This document shows positions 1-8,684 of a DNA stretch of 64,000 bases, piece by piece. The position numbers and the translations under genes were made by a program. Location of the stretch: the NCBI GenBank assembly GCA_965209105.1, contig CBDBQB010000025.1, positions 1-64,000 of the forward strand, in the 5' to 3' direction. The stretch's first letter is position 1. Each line of letters opens with the position of its first letter. A model generated the notes under the pieces. The model was not told the origin of the DNA. It saw only the letters and a list, made by a program, of their open reading frames with translations, and did not search any database. Origin of the DNA: JAAELZ01 sp965209105 (GTDB taxonomy: Bacteria > Pseudomonadota > Gammaproteobacteria > Arenicellales > Poriferihabitantaceae).

Positions 1-821
1 ACGATGTGATAACAGAGGTCTTTGAATTGGCGGCACAAGGCGTTCGAGAAGTTAATTTATTGGGCCAAAATGTCAACGGATATTCTGGTGCTTCGGATGA
101 GGTCGGCACGGTCAACTTTGCTGACTTACTGCGTTATGTTGCAGCAGTTGAGGGTATTGATCGTGTTCGCTACACCACCTCCCACCCCGTCCACTTTGAC
201 GATGCCTTAATAGATGTTTATCGCGACACGCCTGAGTTAGTGAATCACTTACATTTGCCCGTGCAAGCCGGCTCAGATCGAATTTTGCAGTTGATGAAGC
301 GTGGCTATCGGACAGACGAGTATCGAGATATCATCAAACGCTTGCGGGTGGTTCGCCCGGACATCTCGATTTCCTCGGATTTCATTATCGGTTTTCCGGG
401 TGAATCAGACGAAGATTTTGAAGAGACGATGCAATTGCTTGAAGATATTCAATTTGATCAGTCCTTCAGCTTTATCTACAGCGCACGTCCTGGCACACCA
501 GCGGCTGAATTACCAGACGATGTTCCACTTACCGTTAAAAAGCAGCGATTGGCTCGCCTACAATCGCGTATTAACGAAATGGCCACCCAGATCAGTGCGT
601 CGATGGTGGGCTCGCAGCAAATTGTGTTGATTGACGGTTGCTCACGTAAAGATCCGCTCGACTTGACTGGCAAAACAGAAAATAACCGTTCAGTGACGTT
701 TCGCGGAAATAAAGATTGGATAGGAAAGTTCATGCGGGTAGACATCACGCATGGGATGGTAAATTCCTTACGTGGGAAGGCGGTTCGGGTGACCAAACAA
801 GATAAATTGGCGGTGGCTTAA
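1..821 (+). CDS. miaB: tRNA-2-methylthio-N6-dimethylallyladenosine synthase, 3' part
   Basis: This is the C-terminal 270 or so residues of MiaB, cut by the window start; the reading frame is open from base 3. MiaB is a radical-SAM methylthiotransferase that adds the 2-methylthio group to i6A37 in tRNAs reading UNN codons. Visible are the second half of the radical-SAM barrel (LGQNVNGYSG, TSHPVHFDD, HLPVQAGSDRIL, IIGFPGESDEDF) and a C-terminal TRAM-like RNA-binding domain from about residue 200. The cluster-binding CxxxCxxC motif and the N-terminal domain lie outside the window. The stop at 819-821 is 3 bp before phoH, as expected for the common miaB-phoH-ybeY-lnt operon. Homology is clear from the motifs and the neighbours. 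Confidence 0.95.
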   Translation, partial: DVITEVFELAAQGVREVNLLGQNVNGYSGASDEVGTVNFADLLRYVAAVEGIDRVRYTTSHPVHFDDALIDVYRDTPELVNHLHLPVQAGSDRILQLMKRGYRTDEYRDIIKRLRVVRPDISISSDFIIGFPGESDEDFEETMQLLEDIQFDQSFSFIYSARPGTPAAELPDDVPLTVKKQRLARLQSRINEMATQISASMVGSQQIVLIDGCSRKDPLDLTGKTENNRSVTFRGNKDWIGKFMRVDITHGMVNSLRGKAVRVTKQDKLAVA

Positions 822-824
822 ACC

Positions 825-1814
825 TTGAAAACCGCCAAGCAGGGTATTAGTTTTTCGCTTGACCCACTGGATAATGGAAGGCTGGCGGCGATCACGGGCG
901 AACGCGGCGTTTTCTTAAAGCAAATTGAAGCGCACTTGGGTGTGAAGATTAGTCACCGCTCAGAAGTGTTTTATATTGAGGGCGCCGAAGCAAATTCGGA
1001 TATCGCCGAATCAATTATTCGCCAGCTATATGAACAATCCGGAAACCCTGATAATAACCAAATTGACGCTAAAACCGTGCACCTTGCCCTACTGGGAACC
1101 CCGCGAGATCATGCGCAGGATACGCCTAAAAAGGTTATAAAAATTCGAAAAAACCATGTGAGTCCGCGCAATGCTGCACAAGCGAACTATCTCGAGCAGA
1201 TTGCCAAGCATGACGTGTGTTTTGGAATTGGCCCGGCCGGAACGGGCAAAACATATCTGGCGGTGGTCTGCGCGGCACACGCTTTAGCCAACCATGAGAT
1301 TGAGCGAATTATTTTGGTAAGACCGGTTGTTGAAGCAGGGGAAAAATTGGGGTTTCTACCGGGCGATATCGGACAAAAAGTTGATCCGTATTTGCGCCCA
1401 CTGTACGACGCCTTATATGAGATGCTGGGGACTGATCGGGTCGAAAAACTGATTGAGCGTAATGTCATTGAATTAGCGCCGCTGGCTTATATGCGGGGTC
1501 GAACGCTCAATAACGCATTTATATTGCTAGATGAAGCCCAAAACACCACGATTGAGCAAATGAAGATGTTTTTGACTCGAATGGGGCAGGGCTCAAAAAT
1601 GATTATCACGGGCGATACCTCCCAGATTGATTTACCCAAGCATGTTCCCTCTGGGCTGTTGCACGTTGAAAAAATTCTAAAGGCAGTCAAAGGCATTGGG
1701 TTTACACACTTTGTCTCGGCGGATGTGGTGCGCCATCGCCTTGTACAACGGATCGTCGAAGCTTACGATACGGATCAAGGGCTGACGCCTGTCAAGCCGA
1801 TAAAATCTAGCTAG
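825..1814 (+). CDS. phoH: PhoH-family ATPase (YbeZ)
   Basis: This 329-residue protein is a PhoH-like P-loop ATPase of the YbeZ type. YbeZ binds nucleotide and works with the endonuclease YbeY in rRNA processing and ribosome quality control. Walker A is GPAGTGKT at residues 136-143 and Walker B is FILLDEAQ at 232-239; the conserved VRPVVEAGEKLGFLPGD stretch lies between them. An N-terminal KH-like segment covers roughly residues 1-90. The start chosen is TTG at 825, three bases after the miaB stop; no ATG nearby keeps the N-terminal domain. The next gene is ybeY, 9 bp downstream, so the two proteins are probably co-produced. Confidence 0.95.
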   Translation: MKTAKQGISFSLDPLDNGRLAAITGERGVFLKQIEAHLGVKISHRSEVFYIEGAEANSDIAESIIRQLYEQSGNPDNNQIDAKTVHLALLGTPRDHAQDTPKKVIKIRKNHVSPRNAAQANYLEQIAKHDVCFGIGPAGTGKTYLAVVCAAHALANHEIERIILVRPVVEAGEKLGFLPGDIGQKVDPYLRPLYDALYEMLGTDRVEKLIERNVIELAPLAYMRGRTLNNAFILLDEAQNTTIEQMKMFLTRMGQGSKMIITGDTSQIDLPKHVPSGLLHVEKILKAVKGIGFTHFVSADVVRHRLVQRIVEAYDTDQGLTPVKPIKSS

Positions 1815-1823
1815 TGAGTTATC

Positions 1824-2267
1824 ATGTTGCAGCTTGCCACAGATAATATACATATCCCCATCGAAAATAAGATAATAAAATGGGTTAAGAGTATATTTCA
1901 AACTATTGATATTAAAGATAATAATAATATTATAATTAGAGTGGTAGATATCGAGGAAGCTCGGGCGCTAAATCTGCAATTTCGCCAGCAAGACAAGGCC
2001 ACTAATGTTTTATCGTTTCCATCTGAATTACCCGACGATATAGACGAGCCTTACTTGGGAGATATCGTGATTTGCGCAGATATTGTGGAAGCAGAAGCCC
2101 TGGCACAAAATAAATCGATTGAAGCCCATTGGGCGCATATGGTGACGCATGGCATATTGCATTTGGTCGGCCACGACCATCTTGAAGACGCGCAAGCCAG
2201 CGTCATGGAATCGATGGAAATTAAGATTATGTCGGCCTTAGGTTATCCAGACCCCTATGCGTCATAA
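1824..2267 (+). CDS. ybeY: endoribonuclease YbeY
   Basis: A 147-residue single-strand-specific metallo-endoribonuclease that acts in 16S rRNA 3'-end maturation and 70S ribosome quality control. The metal site is the HGILHLVGHDH motif at residues 109-119, whose three histidines bind zinc; the preceding NVLSFPSELP stretch is also typical. The length matches the family. The first 45 residues are encoded by AT-rich DNA, with many ATA and AAT codons, unlike the rest of the gene; this may reflect local drift. The end overlaps the start of lnt by 11 bp. The corC/ybeX gene that usually separates ybeY from lnt is absent. Confidence 0.95.
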   Translation: MLQLATDNIHIPIENKIIKWVKSIFQTIDIKDNNNIIIRVVDIEEARALNLQFRQQDKATNVLSFPSELPDDIDEPYLGDIVICADIVEAEALAQNKSIEAHWAHMVTHGILHLVGHDHLEDAQASVMESMEIKIMSALGYPDPYAS

Positions 2268-3747
2268 TTGGCGGCAACTGATACTCAGCTTGGCGGCGGG
2301 CGCAGCATATCCCTTAGGGTTTGCACCGTTTAATGCGTGGCTGATTTCGATTGTATCGCTGGCCATTATTTTCCTTGTATGGTTGCACGCGGGAAAGAAA
2401 ACAGCCATGTGGTCAGCCTTGTTGTTCGGGCTTGGGGCTTTTGGTGTTGGGGTATCGTGGGTATACGTCAGCATGGTGAATTTTGGCAATATGGTACCGA
2501 TTATGGCGGCCATTGCCGTGCTGTTATTTGCCTTGATTCTAAGCAGCTTTATCGTCGCCTTAGCTTGGCTAGAGCGCACGCTATTCTCTGGTTACCGCCA
2601 AATAATTCGTCTACTGTTTTGTCTTCCGGCATTGTGGGTGATGTTTGAGTATCTGCGTGGCGTGGTGCTGTCAGGATTTCCTTGGTTGCAATTGGGCTAC
2701 GTTACTGTGGGCACATCCTTTGCCGGCTGGGCAAGTATTTCCGGCGTGTTGCTGTCGAGTTATGTGCTGAGTGTAATCGCTGGGGTAATCGCCTTATGTT
2801 ATGTCGACCGCCGATCCAAAACGTGGCTTAGTAGCGCTATATCGCTATTCGGGTTAGGGATTGTTTCCTGGTTAATATCACAAATAGCTTGGACCGAAAC
2901 AGCGGGGGCGCCTTTAGACGTCACTTTAATCCAAGCAGATATTCCATTATCCGAGAAATGGCAGCCTGAAAATCGCCCGCTAATCATGCAGACCTATCTT
3001 GCGGCATCCCAAGCGGCAATTGATACCGATTTAATCATTTGGCCAGAAGGGGCGTTGCCCATGGCCTATGATCAGATTCCAAAATCCTATCTTGAGCAGC
3101 TTAACGAGCTAGAAGCGAGCCTCATTTTTGGCGTAGTCAAGCGCGACAAGGGTGGTGGAGAGGGCAAGGTTTATAACGCCTTAGCATTGCTAAATGGGGC
3201 GGAGCCGCAGTTATATCGCAAGCATCACTTGGTTCCTTTTGGAGAGTTTTTCCCCTTTAAATTTGCCTTGGGATGGATATTTGAGTCCTTAAATATCCCG
3301 ATGTCGAATTTCAACAGTGGTGCTGCATTGCAAGACAATTTAAGCCTTAAACACCTTAAAATATTGCCCACGATTTGTTATGAAGACGCCTTTCCCGAAG
3401 ATTGGAGAAAGCGCGCGCGGGAGGCCAATGTTATTCTAAATATCAGCGAAGACGCTTGGTTTGGTGATTCCTTCGCGCCGCATCAACGATTGCAAATGGC
3501 GCGTATGCGGGCGGTAGAATTTGGCCGGCCGGTCATCCGCGTTTCCAATAGTGGTTTATCAACGATCATCAATGCTGACGGATCAACAGACGCGGTCAGC
3601 CCACAATTCCAACCCGCTTTGTTTAACTCGCCGGTCTTGCCGATGCAAGGCGAAACGCCCTATATGCGTTTCGGTCAGTGGCCGCTTTGGGGCTGGTTCA
3701 GTTTGTGCTTTGCTGTTATCTGGGGTCGCCGCCGTGCTTATGGCTAG
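2257..3747 (+). CDS. lnt: apolipoprotein N-acyltransferase
   Basis: Lnt is an inner-membrane enzyme that puts the third acyl chain on the N-terminal cysteine of lipoproteins, using phospholipid as donor. The 496 residues give an N-terminal set of membrane helices (roughly 8-25, 27-45, 55-73, 85-105, 115-130, 162-182, 192-210), then a periplasmic nitrilase-fold domain from about residue 220. The catalytic triad is visible: Glu264 in WPEGALP, Lys322 in YRKHHLVPFGEFFP, and Cys374 in TICYEDAFP. The ATG at 2257 overlaps ybeY by 11 bp, which suggests translational coupling. The usual neighbour corC is missing, but the lnt assignment does not depend on it. Confidence 0.95.
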   Translation: MRHNWRQLILSLAAGAAYPLGFAPFNAWLISIVSLAIIFLVWLHAGKKTAMWSALLFGLGAFGVGVSWVYVSMVNFGNMVPIMAAIAVLLFALILSSFIVALAWLERTLFSGYRQIIRLLFCLPALWVMFEYLRGVVLSGFPWLQLGYVTVGTSFAGWASISGVLLSSYVLSVIAGVIALCYVDRRSKTWLSSAISLFGLGIVSWLISQIAWTETAGAPLDVTLIQADIPLSEKWQPENRPLIMQTYLAASQAAIDTDLIIWPEGALPMAYDQIPKSYLEQLNELEASLIFGVVKRDKGGGEGKVYNALALLNGAEPQLYRKHHLVPFGEFFPFKFALGWIFESLNIPMSNFNSGAALQDNLSLKHLKILPTICYEDAFPEDWRKRAREANVILNISEDAWFGDSFAPHQRLQMARMRAVEFGRPVIRVSNSGLSTIINADGSTDAVSPQFQPALFNSPVLPMQGETPYMRFGQWPLWGWFSLCFAVIWGRRRAYG

Positions 3748-3814
3748 GGCGTCCATTGGACGGGTATATAATTCTTATGAGAACTTGAAGCTAAATTTAA
3801 AATAGAATGCATAA

Positions 3815-5212
3815 ATGAAACTTGAATTTTACGGTGCGGCGGATCGTGTCACGGGATCTTGTCATATCCTGCACGTCAATGGCCTGCGCATATTATTAGA
3901 TTGTGGCCTGATACAAGGCGGTAAAGGCGCGCAAGCGCTCAATTTCGAGGCCTTTCCCTTTAGGGCGGATTCGATAGATGTGGTGATATTGAGCCATGCG
4001 CATATCGATCATTCCGGGCGATTACCTTTGTTGGTACGGCGCGGGTTTAAAGGCGCGATCCATACGCAGAACGCGAGTCGAGATGTCGCCAGCATCCTTT
4101 TGCAAGACAGCGCTAGAATTCAAGAAGAAGATGCTAAGAATAAAAATCGCTGGCTTAAAAAACGCGGGAAATCAGCCGTTAAACCTTTATACACCGAGGC
4201 GGATGCTAAGCGTTGTTTAGCACGATTCAAGGGGCATCCCTACGAGCAGAAGGTCGAAGTTGCCAAAGGGGTCACGGTACGGTTTGTGGATGCGGGCCAT
4301 ATTATTGGTTCAGCATCGCTAGAGATTTGGTTGAGCGAAGGCGAGATCGAACGCAAAATTGTCTTCAGTGGTGATTTGGGTCAGTACGATAAGCCCATTT
4401 TAAATGATCCCGCTGTGATCAAAAAAGCGGATTTAGTGCTGATTGAGAGTACCTACGGTAACCGCTTACACCGCGAACGTCGCGATACTATCAATGAACT
4501 GGGTGAGATTATCGCCAGCGCCAAAGCTGAGGGCGGTAATGTGTTGATTCCCGCCTTTGCCTTGGGGAGAAGCCAAGAAATATTGTACGAACTGGGCAAA
4601 CATTACGTTAAATGGGAATTATCTGATTGGCAGATATTTTTAAATAGCCCAATGGCAATCGCGGCCAGTCGCGTGTACTGGGACTACCCGCATTTGTATG
4701 ATGACGAGGCCAGTCGATTACGCAAACTGGCAGATTCTATGCCGAAACTCGATAATATTCATTTCACTGAAAGTGTTGCAGATTCCAAAGCAATTAATCG
4801 ACACCGTGGACGTGCAATCATATTGGCGGGCAGCGGAATGATGAATGGCGGGCGTATCTTGCATCACCTTAAGCACAATGTTGGACGCCCAGAATGTCAT
4901 TTAGTGATTGCAGGGTATCAAGGCAGGGGAACCTTAGGTCGCTTATTAGTCGACGGTGCGGATACGATTAAAATCCATCGCAAAGAATACCCAGTAAAAA
5001 TTAACATTCATACGATTGGCGGGATGTCGGCGCATGGAGACAAAAATGATTTATTGCAATGGTTAGGCAATTTCCAAAGCAAGCCACATGTTTGCATCAT
5101 TCATGGTGAAGCGGCCACGCGTGCCTCATTTGCAAAAACAATCGAAAAGAATCTAGGGTTTAGCACCACATTAGGGGAAATTGGTAAGAAGATTGATTTA
5201 ACTAGCTTGTAG
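3815..5212 (+). CDS. MBL-fold/beta-CASP metallo-hydrolase, predicted RNase
   Basis: A 465-residue metallo-beta-lactamase protein of the beta-CASP group, the family of CPSF-73-like and archaeal/bacterial mRNA 3'-processing nucleases. The zinc motif HAHIDH is at residues 61-66 and the chain starts with the typical FYGAADRVTGSCHIL. Further family features are DAGHIIGSASLEIW, FSGDLGQYDKPIL, ESTYGNRLH, the beta-CASP core IPAFALGRSQEILYEL, and the C-terminal SAHGDKNDLLQWL with IHGE. These suggest RNA cleavage in the cytoplasm, but the substrate cannot be read from the sequence. The ATG at 3815 follows lnt after 67 bp, and it may be in the same transcript. Confidence 0.85.
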   Translation: MKLEFYGAADRVTGSCHILHVNGLRILLDCGLIQGGKGAQALNFEAFPFRADSIDVVILSHAHIDHSGRLPLLVRRGFKGAIHTQNASRDVASILLQDSARIQEEDAKNKNRWLKKRGKSAVKPLYTEADAKRCLARFKGHPYEQKVEVAKGVTVRFVDAGHIIGSASLEIWLSEGEIERKIVFSGDLGQYDKPILNDPAVIKKADLVLIESTYGNRLHRERRDTINELGEIIASAKAEGGNVLIPAFALGRSQEILYELGKHYVKWELSDWQIFLNSPMAIAASRVYWDYPHLYDDEASRLRKLADSMPKLDNIHFTESVADSKAINRHRGRAIILAGSGMMNGGRILHHLKHNVGRPECHLVIAGYQGRGTLGRLLVDGADTIKIHRKEYPVKINIHTIGGMSAHGDKNDLLQWLGNFQSKPHVCIIHGEAATRASFAKTIEKNLGFSTTLGEIGKKIDLTSL

Positions 5213-5486
5213 CGATATATCGCGCTAAATATCCCTTCTTAGGGTTGTAGTTTTTGACCGATATCGAGGATAATCCGCCGTCCAATTTAGTTTGCATGAA
5301 TCTGCCTGTTAGTTGGATCAATTAAGTTGATTATTTATACACGCTAAAAACAGGCATAGTACTGGGACAAAATACGCATACGCGACGATGCCGAGAAAGG
5401 CATAGATGAAATATAACGATTGATCAGATTGAAAGTAAGACATTCAATCTCTTCAAATAACAAATTTAAATTTAGAGGTGACACCA

Positions 5487-7496
5487 ATGTCAGTATCAAG
5501 AAGTGATAAAGCGAATGCCATTCGTGCTTTGAGCATGGATGCTGTCCAACAGGCTAATTCAGGGCATCCCGGTGCGCCAATGGGAATGGCGGATATCGCT
5601 GAGGTGTTATATAGCGATTTCATGAAGCATAACCCCACTAACCCTGATTGGATGGATCGAGATCGCTTCGTGATGTCTAACGGTCATGCATCAATGTTGC
5701 CCTATTCAGTTTTACATTTATCTGGCTATGAATTGTCGATTGATGATCTTAAAGGCTTTCGCCAATTACATTCTAAAACACCGGGGCATCCTGAGTACGG
5801 CTATGCGCCCGGCATTGAAACCACGACCGGGCCTTTAGGGCAAGGTCTTACTAATGCAGTCGGTATGGCGCTTGCTGAGAAGGTATTGGCTGCACAGTTT
5901 AATGAAGACGGACACGCAGTGGTTGACCACAAAACTTGGGTATTCCTCGGCGACGGTTGTTTGATGGAAGGTATTTCTCATGAGGCCTCTTCCCTCGCCG
6001 GCACAATGGGCTTGGGCAAGCTAATCTGTTTTTATGATGATAATAATATCTCTATCGATGGAAACGTGGATGGCTGGTTTGGAGATGATACCCCCAAGCG
6101 TTTTGAAGCTTACGATTGGCAGGTGATTGCGGATGTGGATGGTCATGACTCAGCAGCGGTGAAAGCCGCAATTGAGCAAGCCGTTGCCAATACTGAACAG
6201 CCCACTCTGATTTGCTGCAAAACCACGATTGGAATGGGCGCACCCAATAAAGGTGGCGGTCATCATGTGCATGGCGAGGCGCTTGGAGATGATGAAGTTG
6301 CCGCGACGCGTGAGCACATCGGCTGGCCGCATGCACCGTTTGTGATCCCAGATGAGATCGCTGCTGCGTGGAACGCGGCGGATTCTGGCAATGCTGCGGA
6401 ATCCGCATGGAACGATAAATATGCCGCCTATCAATCTGCTTTTCCAGCCAAAGCGGCTGAATTGTCGCGGCGGATGGCGGGTGAATTGCCCGCTAATTTC
6501 GCTGCCGAGGCGGATAAGTTTATTGCCGAGGTCAATACCAAAGAAGAATCGCCTGCCACACGGGTTGCCTCAAAAGGCGCGCTTAATGGCTATGCGCCGA
6601 TGTTGCCCGAATTTTTGGGGGGCTCCGCAGATTTAACACCTTCTAATAATACTTTCCATGATACCAGCGTTCGGATAAACGACGATCATGGTGATAGTAC
6701 GATGAACTTTACCGGTAACTATATTTCATACGGCGTGCGTGAGTTTGGCATGAGCGCGATCATGAATGGCCTCGTATTACACGGCGGATTTATTCCTTAC
6801 GGCGCGACCTTCCTGATGTTTTCAGAGTATGCCCGTAATGCACTGCGCATGGCGGCATTGATGAAAATTCAGAGTATTTTTGTTTACACCCATGATTCAA
6901 TTGGCTTAGGCGAAGACGGCCCCACGCATCAAGCGGTAGAGCAAATTCCCACCTTACGCATGATCCCTAATATGTCGATCTGGCGCAGCTGCGACACGGT
7001 TGAAACAGCGGTGGCGTGGAAAGCGGCCATCGAGAAGCAAGACGGGCCTACTTGCCTGATTTTCTCACGTCAAAACCTCGCCTTCCAAAAGCGTGATGCG
7101 GCGACGATTTCCAATATCGCCAAAGGCGGGTATATCCTCAAAGACACACAGGGCACACCCGATGCGATCATTATTGCAACGGGATCCGAAGTGGGTATTG
7201 CGATGGAAGCCGCTGAGCAATCAGATAAAGCTGTTCGCGTTGTCTCCATGCCGTCTACAGACGCCTTTGATGCGCAAGATGCTGCCTACAAAGAGTCTGT
7301 TCTACCTGCGAGTGTAACCGCGCGTGTATCGGTCGAAGCCTCGGTGACCGATGGCTGGTGGAAGTATGTGGGTATGGGAGGAGAAGTGATTGGTATGTCG
7401 AGCTTCGGCGAATCTGCACCCGCACCTGAACTATTTAAACATTTTGGCTTTACCGCTGAGAATATTTTAAGCGCGGTCAATCGCGTGACTGCTTAA
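5487..7496 (+). CDS. tkt: transketolase
   Basis: Transketolase moves two-carbon ketol units between sugar phosphates in the pentose phosphate or Calvin cycle, with thiamine diphosphate and a divalent metal. The 669-residue length fits. The TPP/metal motif runs from GDGCLMEG to DDNNIS, and the family signatures GHPGAPMGMA, TTGPLGQGLTNAVGMA and DSIGLGEDGPTHQ are present. A GTG at 5478 would give three more residues, but the ATG at 5487 is better because AGAGGTG at 5474-5480 is placed as its ribosome-binding site. It is the first gene of a tkt-gap-pgk-pyk-fba block. The 274 bp upstream must hold its promoter, though I see no convincing -35/-10 pair. Confidence 0.97.
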   Translation: MSVSRSDKANAIRALSMDAVQQANSGHPGAPMGMADIAEVLYSDFMKHNPTNPDWMDRDRFVMSNGHASMLPYSVLHLSGYELSIDDLKGFRQLHSKTPGHPEYGYAPGIETTTGPLGQGLTNAVGMALAEKVLAAQFNEDGHAVVDHKTWVFLGDGCLMEGISHEASSLAGTMGLGKLICFYDDNNISIDGNVDGWFGDDTPKRFEAYDWQVIADVDGHDSAAVKAAIEQAVANTEQPTLICCKTTIGMGAPNKGGGHHVHGEALGDDEVAATREHIGWPHAPFVIPDEIAAAWNAADSGNAAESAWNDKYAAYQSAFPAKAAELSRRMAGELPANFAAEADKFIAEVNTKEESPATRVASKGALNGYAPMLPEFLGGSADLTPSNNTFHDTSVRINDDHGDSTMNFTGNYISYGVREFGMSAIMNGLVLHGGFIPYGATFLMFSEYARNALRMAALMKIQSIFVYTHDSIGLGEDGPTHQAVEQIPTLRMIPNMSIWRSCDTVETAVAWKAAIEKQDGPTCLIFSRQNLAFQKRDAATISNIAKGGYILKDTQGTPDAIIIATGSEVGIAMEAAEQSDKAVRVVSMPSTDAFDAQDAAYKESVLPASVTARVSVEASVTDGWWKYVGMGGEVIGMSSFGESAPAPELFKHFGFTAENILSAVNRVTA

Positions 7497-7532
7497 CCTT
7501 TTAAATTTAACCCCAAGTTTTGGAGAAATGAA

Positions 7533-8531
7533 ATGACAATAAAAGTCGCTATTAACGGCTATGGCCGAATTGGTCGCAATGTATTGCGAGCGCTATACGA
7601 ATCGGGTCGTGACGATGTACAAATCGTTGCGATCAATGATTTGGGTGATGCGAATACCAATGCACATTTAACACAATACGATACCGCGCACGGCAAATTC
7701 CCAGGCACGGTTGAGGTTGATGGTGAGGATATGATCGTCAACGGTGACCGTATTAAGGTCTGTGCTGAACGTGATCCTGCAAAATTACCTTGGGCTGAGC
7801 TTGGTGTAGATGTCGTTCATGAGTGTACGGGTTTTTTCGCTTCAAAAGAAAAGGCCAGCGCTCATTTGACTGCCGGTGCTAAGAAAGTTGTTATCTCTGC
7901 GCCGGGTGGTGCAGATGTTGATGCAACGATTGTTTACGGTGTGAATGAAGACATTCTAAAAGCCAGCGATACCGTTATCTCAAACGCATCGTGTACCACC
8001 AACTGTCTCGCACCCATGGTCAAGCCCATCAACGAAGAAATTGGTTTGGTGCATGGTTTAATGACCACGATTCATGCCTACACAAATGATCAGGTTCTAA
8101 CGGATGTTTACCACAGTGATCTGCGTCGCGCACGTTCGGCAACGCAATCTATGATCCCGACTAAAACCGGTGCTGCTGCAGCCGTTGGTTTGGTGCTGCC
8201 TGATTTAAATGGCAAGTTAGACGGCTTTTCAGTTCGTGTACCCACCATCAACGTTTCCTTGGTTGATTTAACTTTCGTGGCAGCGCGTGAAACGTCGGTT
8301 GAAGAAATCAACAGCCTGATGGAAAAATCGGCCGATGGTAAAGTCTTAGCTTATAACGATAAGCCATTGGTTTCTATCGATTTTAATCATACCTCTACGA
8401 CTTCTAATTTCGACGCAGGCATGACGCGTGTGACCGGCGGTACCTTGGTTAAGGTCTGCTCTTGGTATGACAACGAGTGGGGTTTCTCAAACCGTATGCT
8501 CGATACTACCGTTGCATTGATGAACGCATAA
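7533..8531 (+). CDS. gap: glyceraldehyde-3-phosphate dehydrogenase, type I
   Basis: Interconverts glyceraldehyde 3-phosphate and 1,3-bisphosphoglycerate using NAD(P). The 332-residue protein has the Rossmann motif NGYGRIGRN at 8-16 and the catalytic SNASCTTNCLAP with Cys154; the C-terminal WYDNEWGFSNRM is standard. A GGAG site precedes the ATG. The residue after the second beta-strand in IVAINDLGD is Asp36, which usually indicates NAD preference; that is inference from the family. It lies 36 bp after tkt. A strong intrinsic terminator follows the stop, so tkt-gap may be a partly separate unit from pgk-pyk-fba. Confidence 0.97.
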   Translation: MTIKVAINGYGRIGRNVLRALYESGRDDVQIVAINDLGDANTNAHLTQYDTAHGKFPGTVEVDGEDMIVNGDRIKVCAERDPAKLPWAELGVDVVHECTGFFASKEKASAHLTAGAKKVVISAPGGADVDATIVYGVNEDILKASDTVISNASCTTNCLAPMVKPINEEIGLVHGLMTTIHAYTNDQVLTDVYHSDLRRARSATQSMIPTKTGAAAAVGLVLPDLNGKLDGFSVRVPTINVSLVDLTFVAARETSVEEINSLMEKSADGKVLAYNDKPLVSIDFNHTSTTSNFDAGMTRVTGGTLVKVCSWYDNEWGFSNRMLDTTVALMNA

Positions 8532-8552
8532 TTGCTCATCCTGTTGATTAAG

Positions 8553-8586
8553 CTGCCTACCCGCTGGGTGGGCAGTTTTCATTTTT
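8553..8586 (+). terminator. intrinsic terminator after gap
   Basis: A 10-bp stem (8553-8562 pairing with 8566-8575, one G-T wobble), a 3-base loop and a following TTTTC/TTTTT tract. It lies between gap and pgk inside the glycolytic block, so it can lower downstream expression or mark a new transcript. Confidence 0.85.
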
Positions 8587-8684
8587 AACTCCACGAAAAC
8601 ATTTATAGCGTAGTAACTAATTGAATATGACCCGTCGAAGCGACTGGGTTTTATCGAATTAATTATTGATTTAGGAAACGAGTA

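Noticed and set aside
5254..5274. TTGACC and GATAAT upstream of tkt as a promoter
   Set aside because: The spacing is only 9 bp, too short for a sigma-70 promoter.
6052..6434. Overlapping minus-strand frames inside tkt
   Set aside because: They have compositions expected of antisense shadows; tkt on the plus strand is certain.
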